DNA of 64,000 bases from Streptomyces sp. A2-16 (lineage in GTDB: Bacteria; Actinomycetota; Actinomycetes; Streptomycetales; Streptomycetaceae): contig NZ_CP063808.1 in the NCBI RefSeq assembly GCF_018128905.1, positions 4,216,001-4,280,000 of the forward strand. Reading direction: 5' to 3'. The position numbers were made by a program, and so were the translations under genes. Shown here one piece after another: positions 24,214-32,960 of this stretch. Position 1 is the stretch's first letter; each line of letters begins with the position of its first letter. Below the pieces are notes generated by a model. That model saw only the letters and a program-made list of their open reading frames with translations. It searched no databases and was not told the origin of the DNA.

Positions 24214-25163
24214 CACCCGGCGCACCCTCACCGCCGGGCGCGCGACTGGCCGCCGTACTGCGAGAGTTGCGGCAGCGCACCGGCCTGAGCCTGGCGCAGC
24301 TCGCGAACGCGACCACCTACAGCAAGTCGTCCTGGGAGCGTTACCTCAACGGCAAGAGCCTGCCGCCGCGCAGCGCGGTCAAGGAACTGTGCCGGCTCGC
24401 CGACGAACGCGCCGACCATGCGCTGGCACTGTTGGACTTCGCCCGCACGGACGACCGGGCGCACGACGACGGGCCGGACCTCGGGACATCGGCTCGACAG
24501 CGCACGGCCACCGGGACGGACACACCGGCCGGAGGCCTCGCCACCGTCCGGCCCGGCACAGACACGGTCCCGAGTGAGACGGTCCCGAGCGACGTCGACC
24601 GCACCCGGTCCCTCTGGTCCCTCCCGGTCGGCCACCGGCGCGCGAACATCGTCACTGCCCTCCTGTCGACCTGTGCCGTCGCCCTCGGGGCGCTGGTCCT
24701 CACCCACCTCCCCGCAACGCAACGCGAGGCGACGGCGCCCTCCCTCACGCCCGCCCCGCCCACCGGGGCGCTCTGTCGGCACACGGCCTGTCAGAACAAG
24801 GACCCGATCGCGATGAGATGCGGTGCCGATCCGCTGACCCTGGCCGAACACGAGACCGCCACCGGTGCCTGGATCCAGATCCGCTACAGCCAGGAATGCG
24901 GGACGAGCTGGGTCCGGATGTGGGGCGCGGCCGTGAAGGACCGCGTCGAGATGCGGGTGGGAGGCCCGCACGCCTCCCGCCACGGTGCCCAGGTCGTCAC
25001 CCGCAACGAGGCGGACACCTACGTCCACACCCTCATGAGCTTGGTCACCTCCCGAACGCCCGTGCAGGCCTGCTTCAGCCCCGTCGCCGGTGGCTCGGAG
25101 GAATGCGTCAAGGCGCACTCCACGGACGAGACCGCCTCCGCCGGCGGTACCGGGTCGCGATGA
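24210..25163 (+). CDS. Membrane-anchored XRE protein with DUF2690 domain
   Basis: A 317-residue protein with the same architecture as its upstream partner. Residues 11-75 are an XRE HTH (GLSLAQLANATTYSKSSWER), a long linker follows, one membrane span lies near 145-165 (IVTALLSTCAVALGALVL), and the outside part (about 195-290) is DUF2690 with paired cysteines (CRHTACQNKDP, AMRCGADP, SQECGTSW). DUF2690 has no known biochemical role. ATG 24210 overlaps the previous stop, so the two HTH proteins are made together, perhaps as a pair. The end is convergent with the DinB gene. Confidence 0.82.
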   Translation: MTPGAPSPPGARLAAVLRELRQRTGLSLAQLANATTYSKSSWERYLNGKSLPPRSAVKELCRLADERADHALALLDFARTDDRAHDDGPDLGTSARQRTATGTDTPAGGLATVRPGTDTVPSETVPSDVDRTRSLWSLPVGHRRANIVTALLSTCAVALGALVLTHLPATQREATAPSLTPAPPTGALCRHTACQNKDPIAMRCGADPLTLAEHETATGAWIQIRYSQECGTSWVRMWGAAVKDRVEMRVGGPHASRHGAQVVTRNEADTYVHTLMSLVTSRTPVQACFSPVAGGSEECVKAHSTDETASAGGTGSR

Positions 25164-25236
25164 TGCAGACGCGGCCCGAAGGCAGCCGCAGGACCGTCGG
25201 TGTCCAGCCTGTGCGCAAGGCGGGCTCAGCGGTCGC

Positions 25237-25773
25237 CTACTCACCGGTGACGCCATCGATGGCCTCGCGGAGGAGATCCGCATGGCCGACGTGGCGGGCG
25301 TACTCCTCGATCACGTGCTCAAGGACGAACCGCACATCGGTGTCACCGAACTCGGGGTTCGGCACGATGCGCGCGACGTCGGCGGTCACCTTCGCGAAGA
25401 CCCGCCGTGACTCCTCGCACGCCTTGAGGTAGTCCTCGTAGACGTCCTTGGCGGGCGTGGGGTCCGTCTCGTCGTACCACTCGCCGCCGTCCGCGGTGAC
25501 GTAGGTCCGATAGGGGAAGAAGCGAGGCGTCGTGCCGGCCAGCGTTCGCTGGAACCAGGCGCGCTCGACCCCTTGCAGATGGCGCATGAGCCCCAGCAGG
25601 GTCAACGCCGAGGACGGCACGGGACGTAGCCTCAGTTGTTCGTCGGAGAGGCCCTCGCACTTCCACAAGAAGGTCGCTCGGTGATGATCGAGATTCGAGG
25701 CGATCACCTCCAGCCAGGGGCCCGATACCGTGCGCTCGGGTCGGGCGATCTTCCGGACCACGATGTCGCTCAC
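25237..25773 (-). CDS. DinB/DUF664 family protein
   Basis: A 178-residue four-helix-bundle protein of the DinB/YfiT-like superfamily. The characteristic features are HHRATFLWKCEGLSDEQL near residue 30, LMRHLQGVERAWF (metal-binding His, about 64) and the C-terminal HVIEEYARHVGHADLLR with two or three His for a metal site (about 152-165). Members of this superfamily include thiol-dependent transferases (bacillithiol or mycothiol). The function here is unproven. GTG start with GAGGAG before it. Confidence 0.85.
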   Translation of the reverse strand: MSDIVVRKIARPERTVSGPWLEVIASNLDHHRATFLWKCEGLSDEQLRLRPVPSSALTLLGLMRHLQGVERAWFQRTLAGTTPRFFPYRTYVTADGGEWYDETDPTPAKDVYEDYLKACEESRRVFAKVTADVARIVPNPEFGDTDVRFVLEHVIEEYARHVGHADLLREAIDGVTGE

Positions 25774-25891
25774 GCTGGAGTCTCCTCACCGGTCGTCAAG
25801 TCGGGCCGTCCGCCCAGGAAGACCCCTTCTCGTACCGGAACTCATCGCCCGGTGCCGTCCGGACGGGACGGCACCGGAACAGGGAGGACGA

Positions 25892-26914
25892 TCAGAGAGT
25901 GAGGAGGACCTTGGTGGCGCGGCGCTCGTCCATGGCCTTGTAGCCCTCAGGGGCCTGATCGAGGGGCAGGGTGAGGTCGAAGACCTTGCCCGGGTCGATC
26001 TTGCGGTCCCAGATGAGCTGGATCAGGTCGGGAAGGAAGCGGCGCACCGGGGCCGGGCCGCCCAGGGTGTGGATTCCGGCGAAGAACAGCTCGATGCCGG
26101 GGATGGACACGTCGTGGTTCACGCCCACGTAGCCCAGGTGCCCGCCGCCGCGGGTGGCGCCTACGGCCTGCATGAACGACTCCTGGGTGCCGACCGCCTC
26201 GACGACCGAGTGCGCGCCGAGCCCGCCGGTCAGTTCCTTGATCCTCGCGATGCCCTCGTCGCCGCGCTCCTCGACGATGTCGGTGGCGCCGTAGTAACGG
26301 GCCAGCTTCTGCCGCTCGGGGTGGCGTGACATGGCGATGATCCGTTCGGCGCCGAGCTGCTCGGCGGCGAGCACGGCCATGAGTCCGACCGCGCCGTCGC
26401 CGACGACCGCGACGGTCTTGCCGGGCCCGGCCTCGGCGGCGACGCCGGCGTACCAGCCGGTGCCGAGCACGTCGGAGGCGGCCAGGAGGGCGGGGATCAG
26501 CTCGGGGTCGGGCTGTCCCGGGGTGGCGACCAGGGTGCCGTCGGCCAGCGGGATGCGGGCCTTCTCGGCCTGGGTGCCGATCCCGGCGTGGACGAACTCG
26601 GCGTGCACGCACTTGGACTGGAAACCGGCCTGGCAGATCTCGCAGGTGTTGTCGGAGACGACGAACGACCCGACCACGAAGTCCCCGGGCCTGACGGTCC
26701 GCACCTCGGAGCCGACTTCCTCGACCACGCCCACGTACTCGTGTCCCATGAGCGTGCGGTCGGCGGGTTCGATCCCGCGGTACGGCCACAGGTCGGAGCC
26801 GCAGATGCAGGTCGCGGTCAGCTTCACGATCGCGTCGGTCGGCTCGACGATCTTCGGGTCGTCCCGCTCCTCCACGCGGACGTCGCCGGCGGTGTGCATC
26901 ACTACTCCACGCAT
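25892..26914 (-). CDS. Zinc-dependent alcohol dehydrogenase family protein
   Basis: A 340-residue medium-chain dehydrogenase. The catalytic zinc ligands are Cys38 (ATCICGSDLWPY) and His58-Glu59 (GHEYVG). The structural zinc lobe has Cys91, Cys94 and Cys102 but Gly97 where a fourth Cys often occurs. The Rossmann segment is VAVVGDGAVGLMAVLAAEQLG. Start is ATG 26914 behind TAGGAG. It lies downstream of an MFS exporter gene, separated by 110 bases and a small hairpin. Probably oxidises or reduces a small alcohol or aldehyde. Confidence 0.9.
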   Translation of the reverse strand: MRGVVMHTAGDVRVEERDDPKIVEPTDAIVKLTATCICGSDLWPYRGIEPADRTLMGHEYVGVVEEVGSEVRTVRPGDFVVGSFVVSDNTCEICQAGFQSKCVHAEFVHAGIGTQAEKARIPLADGTLVATPGQPDPELIPALLAASDVLGTGWYAGVAAEAGPGKTVAVVGDGAVGLMAVLAAEQLGAERIIAMSRHPERQKLARYYGATDIVEERGDEGIARIKELTGGLGAHSVVEAVGTQESFMQAVGATRGGGHLGYVGVNHDVSIPGIELFFAGIHTLGGPAPVRRFLPDLIQLIWDRKIDPGKVFDLTLPLDQAPEGYKAMDERRATKVLLTL

Positions 26915-26937
26915 GGTGGTTCTCCTAGCTGGTGTTT

Positions 26938-26957
26938 CCGGCGCCATGGGGCGCCGG
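26938..26957. terminator. Small GC hairpin between MFS and dehydrogenase genes
   Basis: Eight-base arms CCGGCGCC and GGCGCCGG surround an ATGG loop, between two leftward genes. It could partly terminate the MFS transcript. Confidence 0.4.
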
Positions 26958-27024
26958 GTTCTGGTTCAGGAAGACACGGGCTTGCCGCGGCTTCCGCGAT
27001 GGGCGGGCCGCAGCCCGCGGTGGT

Positions 27025-28263
27025 TCAGGCGGGCGACGGTTTCGTACGACGCCGGGTGAGCGCGATGGCGCTGGTGGGGATCAGGGTCAGTCCGGCGACG
27101 ACGGTGCCGACCGCGGCAGGCCCCGTGGTCCCCAGCGGCGATTCGAGGGCGAGCCCGGCCGCCCAGGAACCAGCGGCGGTGCCCAGGTTGAACGCCGACA
27201 CGGTCAGCGCGGAGCCGAGGGTGGGGGCGCGGCCGGCGAAGCGAACGGCCAGGGCGATGAGCACAGGGTTCGCGCCGAGCCCGAACAGGCCCAGCAGGGC
27301 GATCAGCGCGATCGTCGGCACGGCATGGCCGCCCAGCAGGCACAGGGTCAGCAGCAGGATCGTCGTGACCGCGGGGGCCGCGATCGTCGTCGCGTACGGG
27401 CGGCGGTCGCCGAGACGGCCTCCCACGAGGAAACCGGCCAGCGCTCCGGCCCCGAAACCGACCAGGACCAGGGGCACCAGGGCCGGGGCCAGCCCCGCCC
27501 GGTCCGTGAGCAGCGGCGAGACGTAGGAGTACGACGACAGCACACCGCCTGTTGTGGTCGCACAGGCCGCCAGGGCCAGCCACAGGCGGCCCGACCGCAG
27601 CGCGGACAGCTCGGACCGGATCGAGACCGCCGCCTGCGCGGGTCCGTCGTGCGGCACGTGCCGGGCGATCAGTGCCATGGCGGCCACCGCGAGCGCGGCG
27701 AGCGCCCAGAACGGTCCGCGCCAGCCCATGAGCTGTCCGGCGAAGGCGCCCAGCGGCACGCCGACGACGTTCGCGAGCATCGCGCCGGAGCCCACGACAC
27801 CCAGAGCGCGGGAGCTCGCGGCGGGACCGACCGCGCCCGCGGCCACCACATTGGCCACCGCCCAGAACGCGCCGGTCGCCAGCGCCGTCAGGAAACGTGC
27901 CGCCAGCAGCAGCGCGAAGCCGGAAGCGATGGCGACGACGGCGTGACCGACGGCGAACACGGCCAGGGCGAGAACCAGCGTCCATCGCCGGGGCAGCCGC
28001 AGGGTCAGCATCGCCATCAGCGGCGCGCCGACGACCATCCCGACGGCGAACACAGTGATCAGCAGCCCGGCGCGGGACACACTGACCTGTACATCCGTCG
28101 CGATCTCGGGCAGCAGTCCGGCGACCACGAACTCGGTCGTGCCCATCAGGAACGTGCCCAGGGCGAGCACGTACACGACCAGCGGCAGCCGGGCGGGCGG
28201 TCGCTCGCGGTCACCGACCGGCAGGTCGGCGGGGGCGTGGAGGGTTCCTCCTCGCAGGGGCAT
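27025..28263 (-). CDS. MFS transporter (Cmx/CmrA chloramphenicol-exporter type)
   Basis: A 412-residue major-facilitator protein with about 12 spans. The opening VYVLALGTFLMGTTEFVVAG and the following LPEIATDVQVSVSRAGLLI are typical of the AraJ/Cml drug-exporter group (DHA1), with the loop motif LRLPRRWTLV after span 2. Start ATG 28263 follows GCGGAG; upstream residues in the open frame are antisense to the XRE gene. It is divergent from that regulator, with a perfect G/C dyad in the 136-bp gap. Drug or metabolite export is inferred from family only. Confidence 0.9.
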   Translation of the reverse strand: MPLRGGTLHAPADLPVGDRERPPARLPLVVYVLALGTFLMGTTEFVVAGLLPEIATDVQVSVSRAGLLITVFAVGMVVGAPLMAMLTLRLPRRWTLVLALAVFAVGHAVVAIASGFALLLAARFLTALATGAFWAVANVVAAGAVGPAASSRALGVVGSGAMLANVVGVPLGAFAGQLMGWRGPFWALAALAVAAMALIARHVPHDGPAQAAVSIRSELSALRSGRLWLALAACATTTGGVLSSYSYVSPLLTDRAGLAPALVPLVLVGFGAGALAGFLVGGRLGDRRPYATTIAAPAVTTILLLTLCLLGGHAVPTIALIALLGLFGLGANPVLIALAVRFAGRAPTLGSALTVSAFNLGTAAGSWAAGLALESPLGTTGPAAVGTVVAGLTLIPTSAIALTRRRTKPSPA

Positions 28264-28343
28264 GCGTGATCTCCGCAGGGGTTCGGCAGTACGTGCACAC
28301 CCCACGAAACAGCCCCCGTCGCGTGGGCGGGAGGCTGCGTTTA

Positions 28344-28368
28344 TGGGGGGTACAAGCTCAACCCCCCA
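28344..28368. promoter_or_regulatory. Perfect dyad between MFS and XRE genes
   Basis: TGGGGGGT (28344-28351) and ACCCCCCA (28361-28368) are exact complements 9 bases apart. The dyad lies in the divergent promoter region 32 bases before the XRE start and is a candidate operator of that regulator; it could also be a chance GC hairpin. Confidence 0.45.
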
Positions 28369-28399
28369 CCCGTGGCCCCGTGGCCGTAGCGTGAGAGAC

Positions 28400-29308
28400 A
28401 TGGAACGCCGCTCCGACAACCGCGCCGACATCCGTGACTTCCTCGCCCGCCGCCGCGCCCAGCTCACCCCGGAGCAGGTCGGACTGCCCACCAGCGGGCG
28501 GCGCCGGGTCCCGGGGCTGCGCCGCGAGGAGGTCGCGGTCCTGGCCGGGGTGAGCACCGAGTGGTACACCCGCCTGGAGAAGGGCCACATCGGCGGTGTG
28601 TCGGAGGACGTCCTCGACGCGGTCGCCCGCACCCTGCAGCTGGACGACGACGAGCGCACCTACCTGTTCGACCTCGCCAGGGCCGCCCAGCCGAGCCCGG
28701 CCTCCCGGCGCCGCCGCAAAGCCGTCGACGTTCCGCCCCGCGTCCAATGGCTGCTCGACTCCATGACGCTGTCCGCGGCCCTCGTCTGCAACGGCCGTCT
28801 GGACATCGTGGCCACGAACGCACTCGCACGCGCCCTGTTCGCGCCGATCCTCGCCAGCCCGACCGTCGACGCGCGCGGCCGCCCCAACTTCGCCCGCTTC
28901 TGGTTCCTCGACGACGACTCCCAGGACTTCATCGCCGACTGGGACAGCGCCGCCACCGTCACGGCCGCACTCCTGCGCGCCGAGGCCGGCCGCTACCCCG
29001 ATGACAAGGCCCTGCGCGACCTCATCGGTGAACTGTCCACCGTCAGCCGCGAGTTCCGCACCCGGTGGGCCGCCCACAACGTGCGCATCCACCACGGCGG
29101 CGTCAAACGCTTCCACCATCCCGAGGCCGGGGACCTGGAACTCACCTACCAGCCCCTCGACCTGCCCATGTCCGCCCGTGAGGCGCACTCCCTGACCATC
29201 TACACCGCCGAACCCGGCTCCCCCTCGGAAGACGGCCTGCGTCTGCTCGCCTCCTGGGCGGCCACCCGCGAATCCCATCCGCCCACACGACGGTCCCCGG
29301 CACGCTGA
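28400..29308 (+). CDS. XRE-family regulator with MmyB-like ligand-binding domain
   Basis: A 302-residue regulator. The N-terminal HTH is of the type found with MmyB-like domains (DFLARRRAQLTPEQVGLP, then RRVPGLRREEVAVLAGVSTE and WYTRLEKG). Residues about 115-280 form the MLTR/MmyB-like PAS-fold ligand-binding domain (LVCNGRLDIVATNALARALF). Members often control a divergent oxidoreductase or exporter, which fits the MFS gene. ATG 28400 gives the usual start. Confidence 0.9.
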   Translation: MERRSDNRADIRDFLARRRAQLTPEQVGLPTSGRRRVPGLRREEVAVLAGVSTEWYTRLEKGHIGGVSEDVLDAVARTLQLDDDERTYLFDLARAAQPSPASRRRRKAVDVPPRVQWLLDSMTLSAALVCNGRLDIVATNALARALFAPILASPTVDARGRPNFARFWFLDDDSQDFIADWDSAATVTAALLRAEAGRYPDDKALRDLIGELSTVSREFRTRWAAHNVRIHHGGVKRFHHPEAGDLELTYQPLDLPMSAREAHSLTIYTAEPGSPSEDGLRLLASWAATRESHPPTRRSPAR

Positions 29309-29376
29309 GAACCGTTCAGCGCGACGACGGACAGCACTGAGCCAAGGAGCCCCTCTGTGAAGCACACGGGACGTTC

Positions 29377-30141
29377 ATGAGTCGGATCCTGATCACCGGT
29401 TCCACGGACGGCCTCGGACTCGCCACGGCGGACGCGCTGCAGTCCGCCGGGCACGACGTCGTGGTCCACGCCCGCAACCCCGAACGCGCCGGGGCCCTCG
29501 ACCCGCTCGTCGGCCGCGGAGCGGGCCTCGTCATCGCCGACCTCACCGACCGTGACGCCGTACGGCACCTCGCCGGCGAGCTCAACGAGGGGCCACCCCT
29601 CGACGCGGTCGTCCACAACGCCGGCGTCTGGAGCGGGCCCGCCGTCATGCCGGTCAACATCGTTGCCCCGTACCTGCTCACCGCGCTCGTGCCAGGGCCG
29701 CGCCGCCTGGTGTACCTGAGCAGCAGCTCTCACTTCGACGGCCACCCCTCGGCGGTCGGCGTCGACTGGCGCGGCACGAAGAGCGGGGGGCACGGGGGCG
29801 GATCGTCCGCGGGAGGGTCGTACGCGGACAGCAAGCTGTTCGTCACCACCCTGGCTGCCGCGGTGGCCCGCCTGTACCCGGACGTGCTGAGCAACGCCGT
29901 GGACCCGGGCTGGGTTCCCACCAGGATGGGCGGACCCGGAGCCCCCGACGATCTCGAACTGGGCCACCGGACACAGCAGTGGCTGGCCGCCGGCGACGAT
30001 CCGGAGGCGCTCACCACCGGCGGCTACTGGTACCACCGTCGGCGGCAGCGGCCGCATCGCGCGGTCCACGACGAGGGGTTCCAGGACCGACTCCTGCGAA
30101 TTCTGGCCGAGGAGACGGGGACCGCGCTCGCGCCGCGGTGA
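29377..30141 (+). CDS. Short-chain dehydrogenase/reductase
   Basis: A 254-residue SDR. The cofactor motif is TGSTDGLG (about 7-14), the structural NAG is in VVHNAGVW, and the active site has the serine run VYLSSSSHF followed by SYADSK with the catalytic Tyr and Lys (YxxSK). It lacks obvious substrate clues. It follows the XRE gene by 68 bases on the same strand and may share its transcript. Confidence 0.9.
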   Translation: MSRILITGSTDGLGLATADALQSAGHDVVVHARNPERAGALDPLVGRGAGLVIADLTDRDAVRHLAGELNEGPPLDAVVHNAGVWSGPAVMPVNIVAPYLLTALVPGPRRLVYLSSSSHFDGHPSAVGVDWRGTKSGGHGGGSSAGGSYADSKLFVTTLAAAVARLYPDVLSNAVDPGWVPTRMGGPGAPDDLELGHRTQQWLAAGDDPEALTTGGYWYHRRRQRPHRAVHDEGFQDRLLRILAEETGTALAPR

Positions 30142-30171
30142 CGCCGTGCCACGCCCCCGTGAACGGAACTC

Positions 30172-30723
30172 TCAACGGCCCTCGTCACTGCCGCCGGGCG
30201 GCGTCTCGCCATAGGGTGGCGCACCCTCACCCGCGGTCGTCACCTCGAAGGTGTTGAGGAAGTCGCAGATCAACTGGTAGAAGCCGACGGTGATCACAAG
30301 GTCGGCGAGCTGATTGACCGTCAGGAACGCCAGCAGTTCCTTGCGTTCGGCGTCGTCGAGAGAATGCCGGGCCAGCAGTCGGTCGGTCGCGGAGAGGACG
30401 GCGGCCTCGGCCGCGGACAGGTTCTCGGAGGAACCGGTCGCGGCGGCCGCGATCGCCTCCTCGCCGAGGCCGACGAGCCGGGCGATGTTCTCGTGGTGGT
30501 GGACCTCGTACGCCGCCCGGTAGACGTGGCCGACCCGCACGATGGCGAGTTCGCGCAAGGGGTCCGGCAGCGAGTTCCGCCCCAGGACCGCGTCCCCCAG
30601 CGCCAGCACACCGGGCGCCAGCGCGGGGGAGTGCATCAGCATCCGGAAGACGTTGAGCGAACCGCGAGCGGTCACCTCCTCCCGCAGCTCCGCGGGCAGC
30701 GCGGAAAGGTCCGGGTAGTCCAT
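30172..30723 (-). CDS. Carboxymuconolactone decarboxylase-like (AhpD-fold) protein
   Basis: A 183-residue alpha-helical protein of the CMD/AhpD-like superfamily. The helix LRELAIVRVGHVYRAAYEVHHHENIARLV (central part VYRAAYEVHHHENIAR) is in the place of the CxxC-containing helix of AhpD but has no cysteines, so it is not a thiol peroxidase partner. ATG 30723 follows CGGAG. It is convergent with the SDR gene. Substrate unknown. Confidence 0.82.
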   Translation of the reverse strand: MDYPDLSALPAELREEVTARGSLNVFRMLMHSPALAPGVLALGDAVLGRNSLPDPLRELAIVRVGHVYRAAYEVHHHENIARLVGLGEEAIAAAATGSSENLSAAEAAVLSATDRLLARHSLDDAERKELLAFLTVNQLADLVITVGFYQLICDFLNTFEVTTAGEGAPPYGETPPGGSDEGR

Positions 30724-30854
30724 GTCGACTCCGTTCGCCGGGTGATGGTTCGTCAGGACGGGGATCCCCACGGAGCCCGCGTCGAACACCCTTGACGCGC
30801 AGCGATCGCTGTCGCTTCGGTGTCGGCCAGGACTGCCATGCCGAGGGCGTCCGC

Positions 30855-31460
30855 CTAGTAACTGTCGTACCGGGGCTTGCCGTTCGGCCGGTAGACGCCG
30901 ACGACGGTGCCGTTCTTCGTCGTCGAGACGCTGACCGGCTCCAGCGCGGTGGGGATCGCTCCGTCGGCGAACAGTCGCTTGCCGGTGCCGATGATCACCG
31001 GATGGATGGTCAGCCGGTACTCGTCGACGAGGCCGTGCCGCATGAGCGTCTGGGCGAGATCGCCGCTGCCGACGACGTTGATGTCGCCCCCGTCCGACTC
31101 CTTCAGCGCGAGTACGGCGTCGCCGACGTCCCCCTCCAGCAGTGTGGAGTTCTCCCACTCGACGGACGTCAGGGTTCGAGACGCCACGTACTTGTGCATG
31201 CTGTTCATCCGGTCGGTGAACGGGTTGTCGGGATCGGCGGTCGGCCAGTACGACGCGAAGATGTCATACGTCTTCCGGCCGAGCAGCATCGCGTCGGCGG
31301 GTTCGTACCAGCCCGCGATGGCCGCGCCGACCTCGTCGTCGGTCACCGGCTTCTGCCAGCCGCCGTGCTCGAAGCCGCTCTGCGTGTCCTCGTCCGGACC
31401 GCCCGGCGCCTGCATGACGCCGTCCAGCGTCAGGAACGTACAAACGATGATCTTGCGCAT
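30855..31460 (-). CDS. Dihydrofolate reductase-family protein (RibD C-terminal type)
   Basis: A 201-residue DHFR-fold reductase. It opens with RKIIVCTFLTLDGVMQAPGG and has LLGRKTYDIFASYW and, near the end, VVGSGDLAQTLMRHGLVDEYRL, the pattern of RibD_C/YwjB-like proteins. These bind NADPH but are not true folate reductases. ATG 31460 follows GGAAGGGAG. Physiological role unknown. Confidence 0.88.
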   Translation of the reverse strand: MRKIIVCTFLTLDGVMQAPGGPDEDTQSGFEHGGWQKPVTDDEVGAAIAGWYEPADAMLLGRKTYDIFASYWPTADPDNPFTDRMNSMHKYVASRTLTSVEWENSTLLEGDVGDAVLALKESDGGDINVVGSGDLAQTLMRHGLVDEYRLTIHPVIIGTGKRLFADGAIPTALEPVSVSTTKNGTVVGVYRPNGKPRYDSY

Positions 31461-31577
31461 GGTGCGCTCCCTTCCTCGAGGGATAGACCGCACACCCGCC
31501 GCAAACTCATCGACGGACCTCCGCGACGCGACCGGGGCGCTGTCGCGGGCAAGGAGCCGGGACTACTCCTCTGCTGT

Positions 31578-32036
31578 TCAGGCATGCTCCATCGACGTGT
31601 GCCGACAGAATTGGCGTTGGCACTTGGCGTCAAGACCGCCATCGTTGTCGGGTGCGAGGAAGCTGCTGCACGTGCAGATGTAGCAGTACAGAGGACCCCC
31701 GGGATCGTAGTCCGCGTCACGCAGGCGGACTTCGGCAGCCTGGCGTACCAAGCGCCTGTGCTTCTCCAGTTCGGCGAAGTCTGCCTCATTCTGTTTGAAC
31801 GCTTCGCGCTGTACTTCGTTGAGGTGCGGCGGATCGTCACCACTGGGCGTGTGATTCACGGCCCCAGCCGCGTGTGGTGGATTGAACTGGGCGTTGTGTT
31901 CGGCTGCGCCCTGCTCGGCGCCCGCTTCGCTGGGGAATCCCACGATGACGTTGAGGCCTTCGTTCGGACAGTACACATCCCATGTGGGGTGGGAGCGGGG
32001 CCCTGCCGGGGCTTGCTGTTCACTGGGTTTGGTCAT
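31578..32036 (-). CDS. Hypothetical protein with C-terminal Cys/His cluster
   Basis: A 152-residue soluble protein that I do not recognise. The middle is acidic and helical (PPHLNEVQREAFKQNEADF, then EKHRRLVRQAAEVRLRD). The C terminus has a dense Cys/His cluster, YCYICTCSSF followed by CQRQFCRHTSMEH, that could bind zinc. ATG 32036 follows GGAGGTG at good distance. The gene is somewhat less GC-rich than its neighbours, which may point to transfer. It stands alone. Confidence 0.65.
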   Translation of the reverse strand: MTKPSEQQAPAGPRSHPTWDVYCPNEGLNVIVGFPSEAGAEQGAAEHNAQFNPPHAAGAVNHTPSGDDPPHLNEVQREAFKQNEADFAELEKHRRLVRQAAEVRLRDADYDPGGPLYCYICTCSSFLAPDNDGGLDAKCQRQFCRHTSMEHA

Positions 32037-32223
32037 CACCGAAACACCTCCATGCGGGGCCGAGATGCTGGGCCGAACGAAACAGCCAACAGACTGTGCC
32101 CGGAGCGGAGGGTGAATCGCGGAAATGAGTGATGAGCAACCGGGCATGGCCGTAAGCCCGCATCGTCGCTGAACGCAACTCCATTGTCGTACTGGTGACA
32201 CGGGGCCGCTACTGGAGAATCCC

Positions 32224-32766
32224 TTACGGCTGGGTCGACATCGCCGGGCCGGTCGGAGTTCCGTCCGGGGTGAACGACTGGTGGAAGGTGAAGGCGTCCG
32301 GCGTGGAGCCGTTGTCGTGGAGGTCTTCCAGCCTGGAAACCCCGTCCTGCCAGGTGGGTGTCGGGTCGTCGGAGACCCACCAGAACACGTGATTCGGGTG
32401 TCCTGTCCTCTCGAACCAGTCGTAGCGCCTGTTCAGCGCCTCACGGTGCAGGCCGGTGTAGACGGCGTCGAAGGCGGGGCGCAGGTCGGTCCAGAGTGAG
32501 AGGGTCGCGGCCAGGGCGGTGGTCTCGACCGTGCGGCCCTTGCCGTACCAGGTCGGTACGGCGAACTCTCCCCATGCACCCCAGTCCGCGTCGAAGAGCC
32601 CGCCCCGGTCGCCGTCCGCCGCTTCGGCGTGCGCGAGGTGCCCGGGGTGCCGGCTGATGTTCCCGTAGATGGCCTCACCACTGGCGTAGAACTCGCGCGT
32701 GAGGGGTCCGGGATCGGTGAGAGGTGACTTCAGGACGCCGAACGTGTACAGCGCAAGACGGGGCAT
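32224..32766 (-). CDS. DUF3291 domain protein
   Basis: A 180-residue protein starting MPRLALYTFGVLKSPLTDPG, with many conserved aromatic residues (WGAWGEFAVPTWYGKG, LSLWTDL, RRYDWFERTGHPNHVFWWV). This aromatic-rich alpha/beta pattern fits DUF3291, a ferredoxin-like-fold family of unknown function related to antibiotic monooxygenase-like proteins. Start ATG 32766. Single gene upstream of nothing obvious. Confidence 0.75.
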   Translation of the reverse strand: MPRLALYTFGVLKSPLTDPGPLTREFYASGEAIYGNISRHPGHLAHAEAADGDRGGLFDADWGAWGEFAVPTWYGKGRTVETTALAATLSLWTDLRPAFDAVYTGLHREALNRRYDWFERTGHPNHVFWWVSDDPTPTWQDGVSRLEDLHDNGSTPDAFTFHQSFTPDGTPTGPAMSTQP

Positions 32767-32960
32767 GCGTGTCTCCCTGGTCGGGGTGCCGGGTGTGGAC
32801 CCGGTTCGGTGGCCTACCCGTTGCAGGTGGCTCAGTCGGAAGGAACTCCTGCGCGACCGTGGCCGATCGCCGAGGACCAGGTGAAGGTAGCCGCCTCTGC
32901 GGGTCATGTCGAAGTTGCGTTTTCCCCTTCGAAGTGGCCGCGCCCGCAGCGAGGTGGCGG

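Noticed and set aside
30724..30854. Possible coding remnant between the CMD-like and DHFR-family genes
   Set aside because: A short alternative frame looks protein-like (DALGMAVLADTEATAIAA) but is too short to assign and has no start or stop context.
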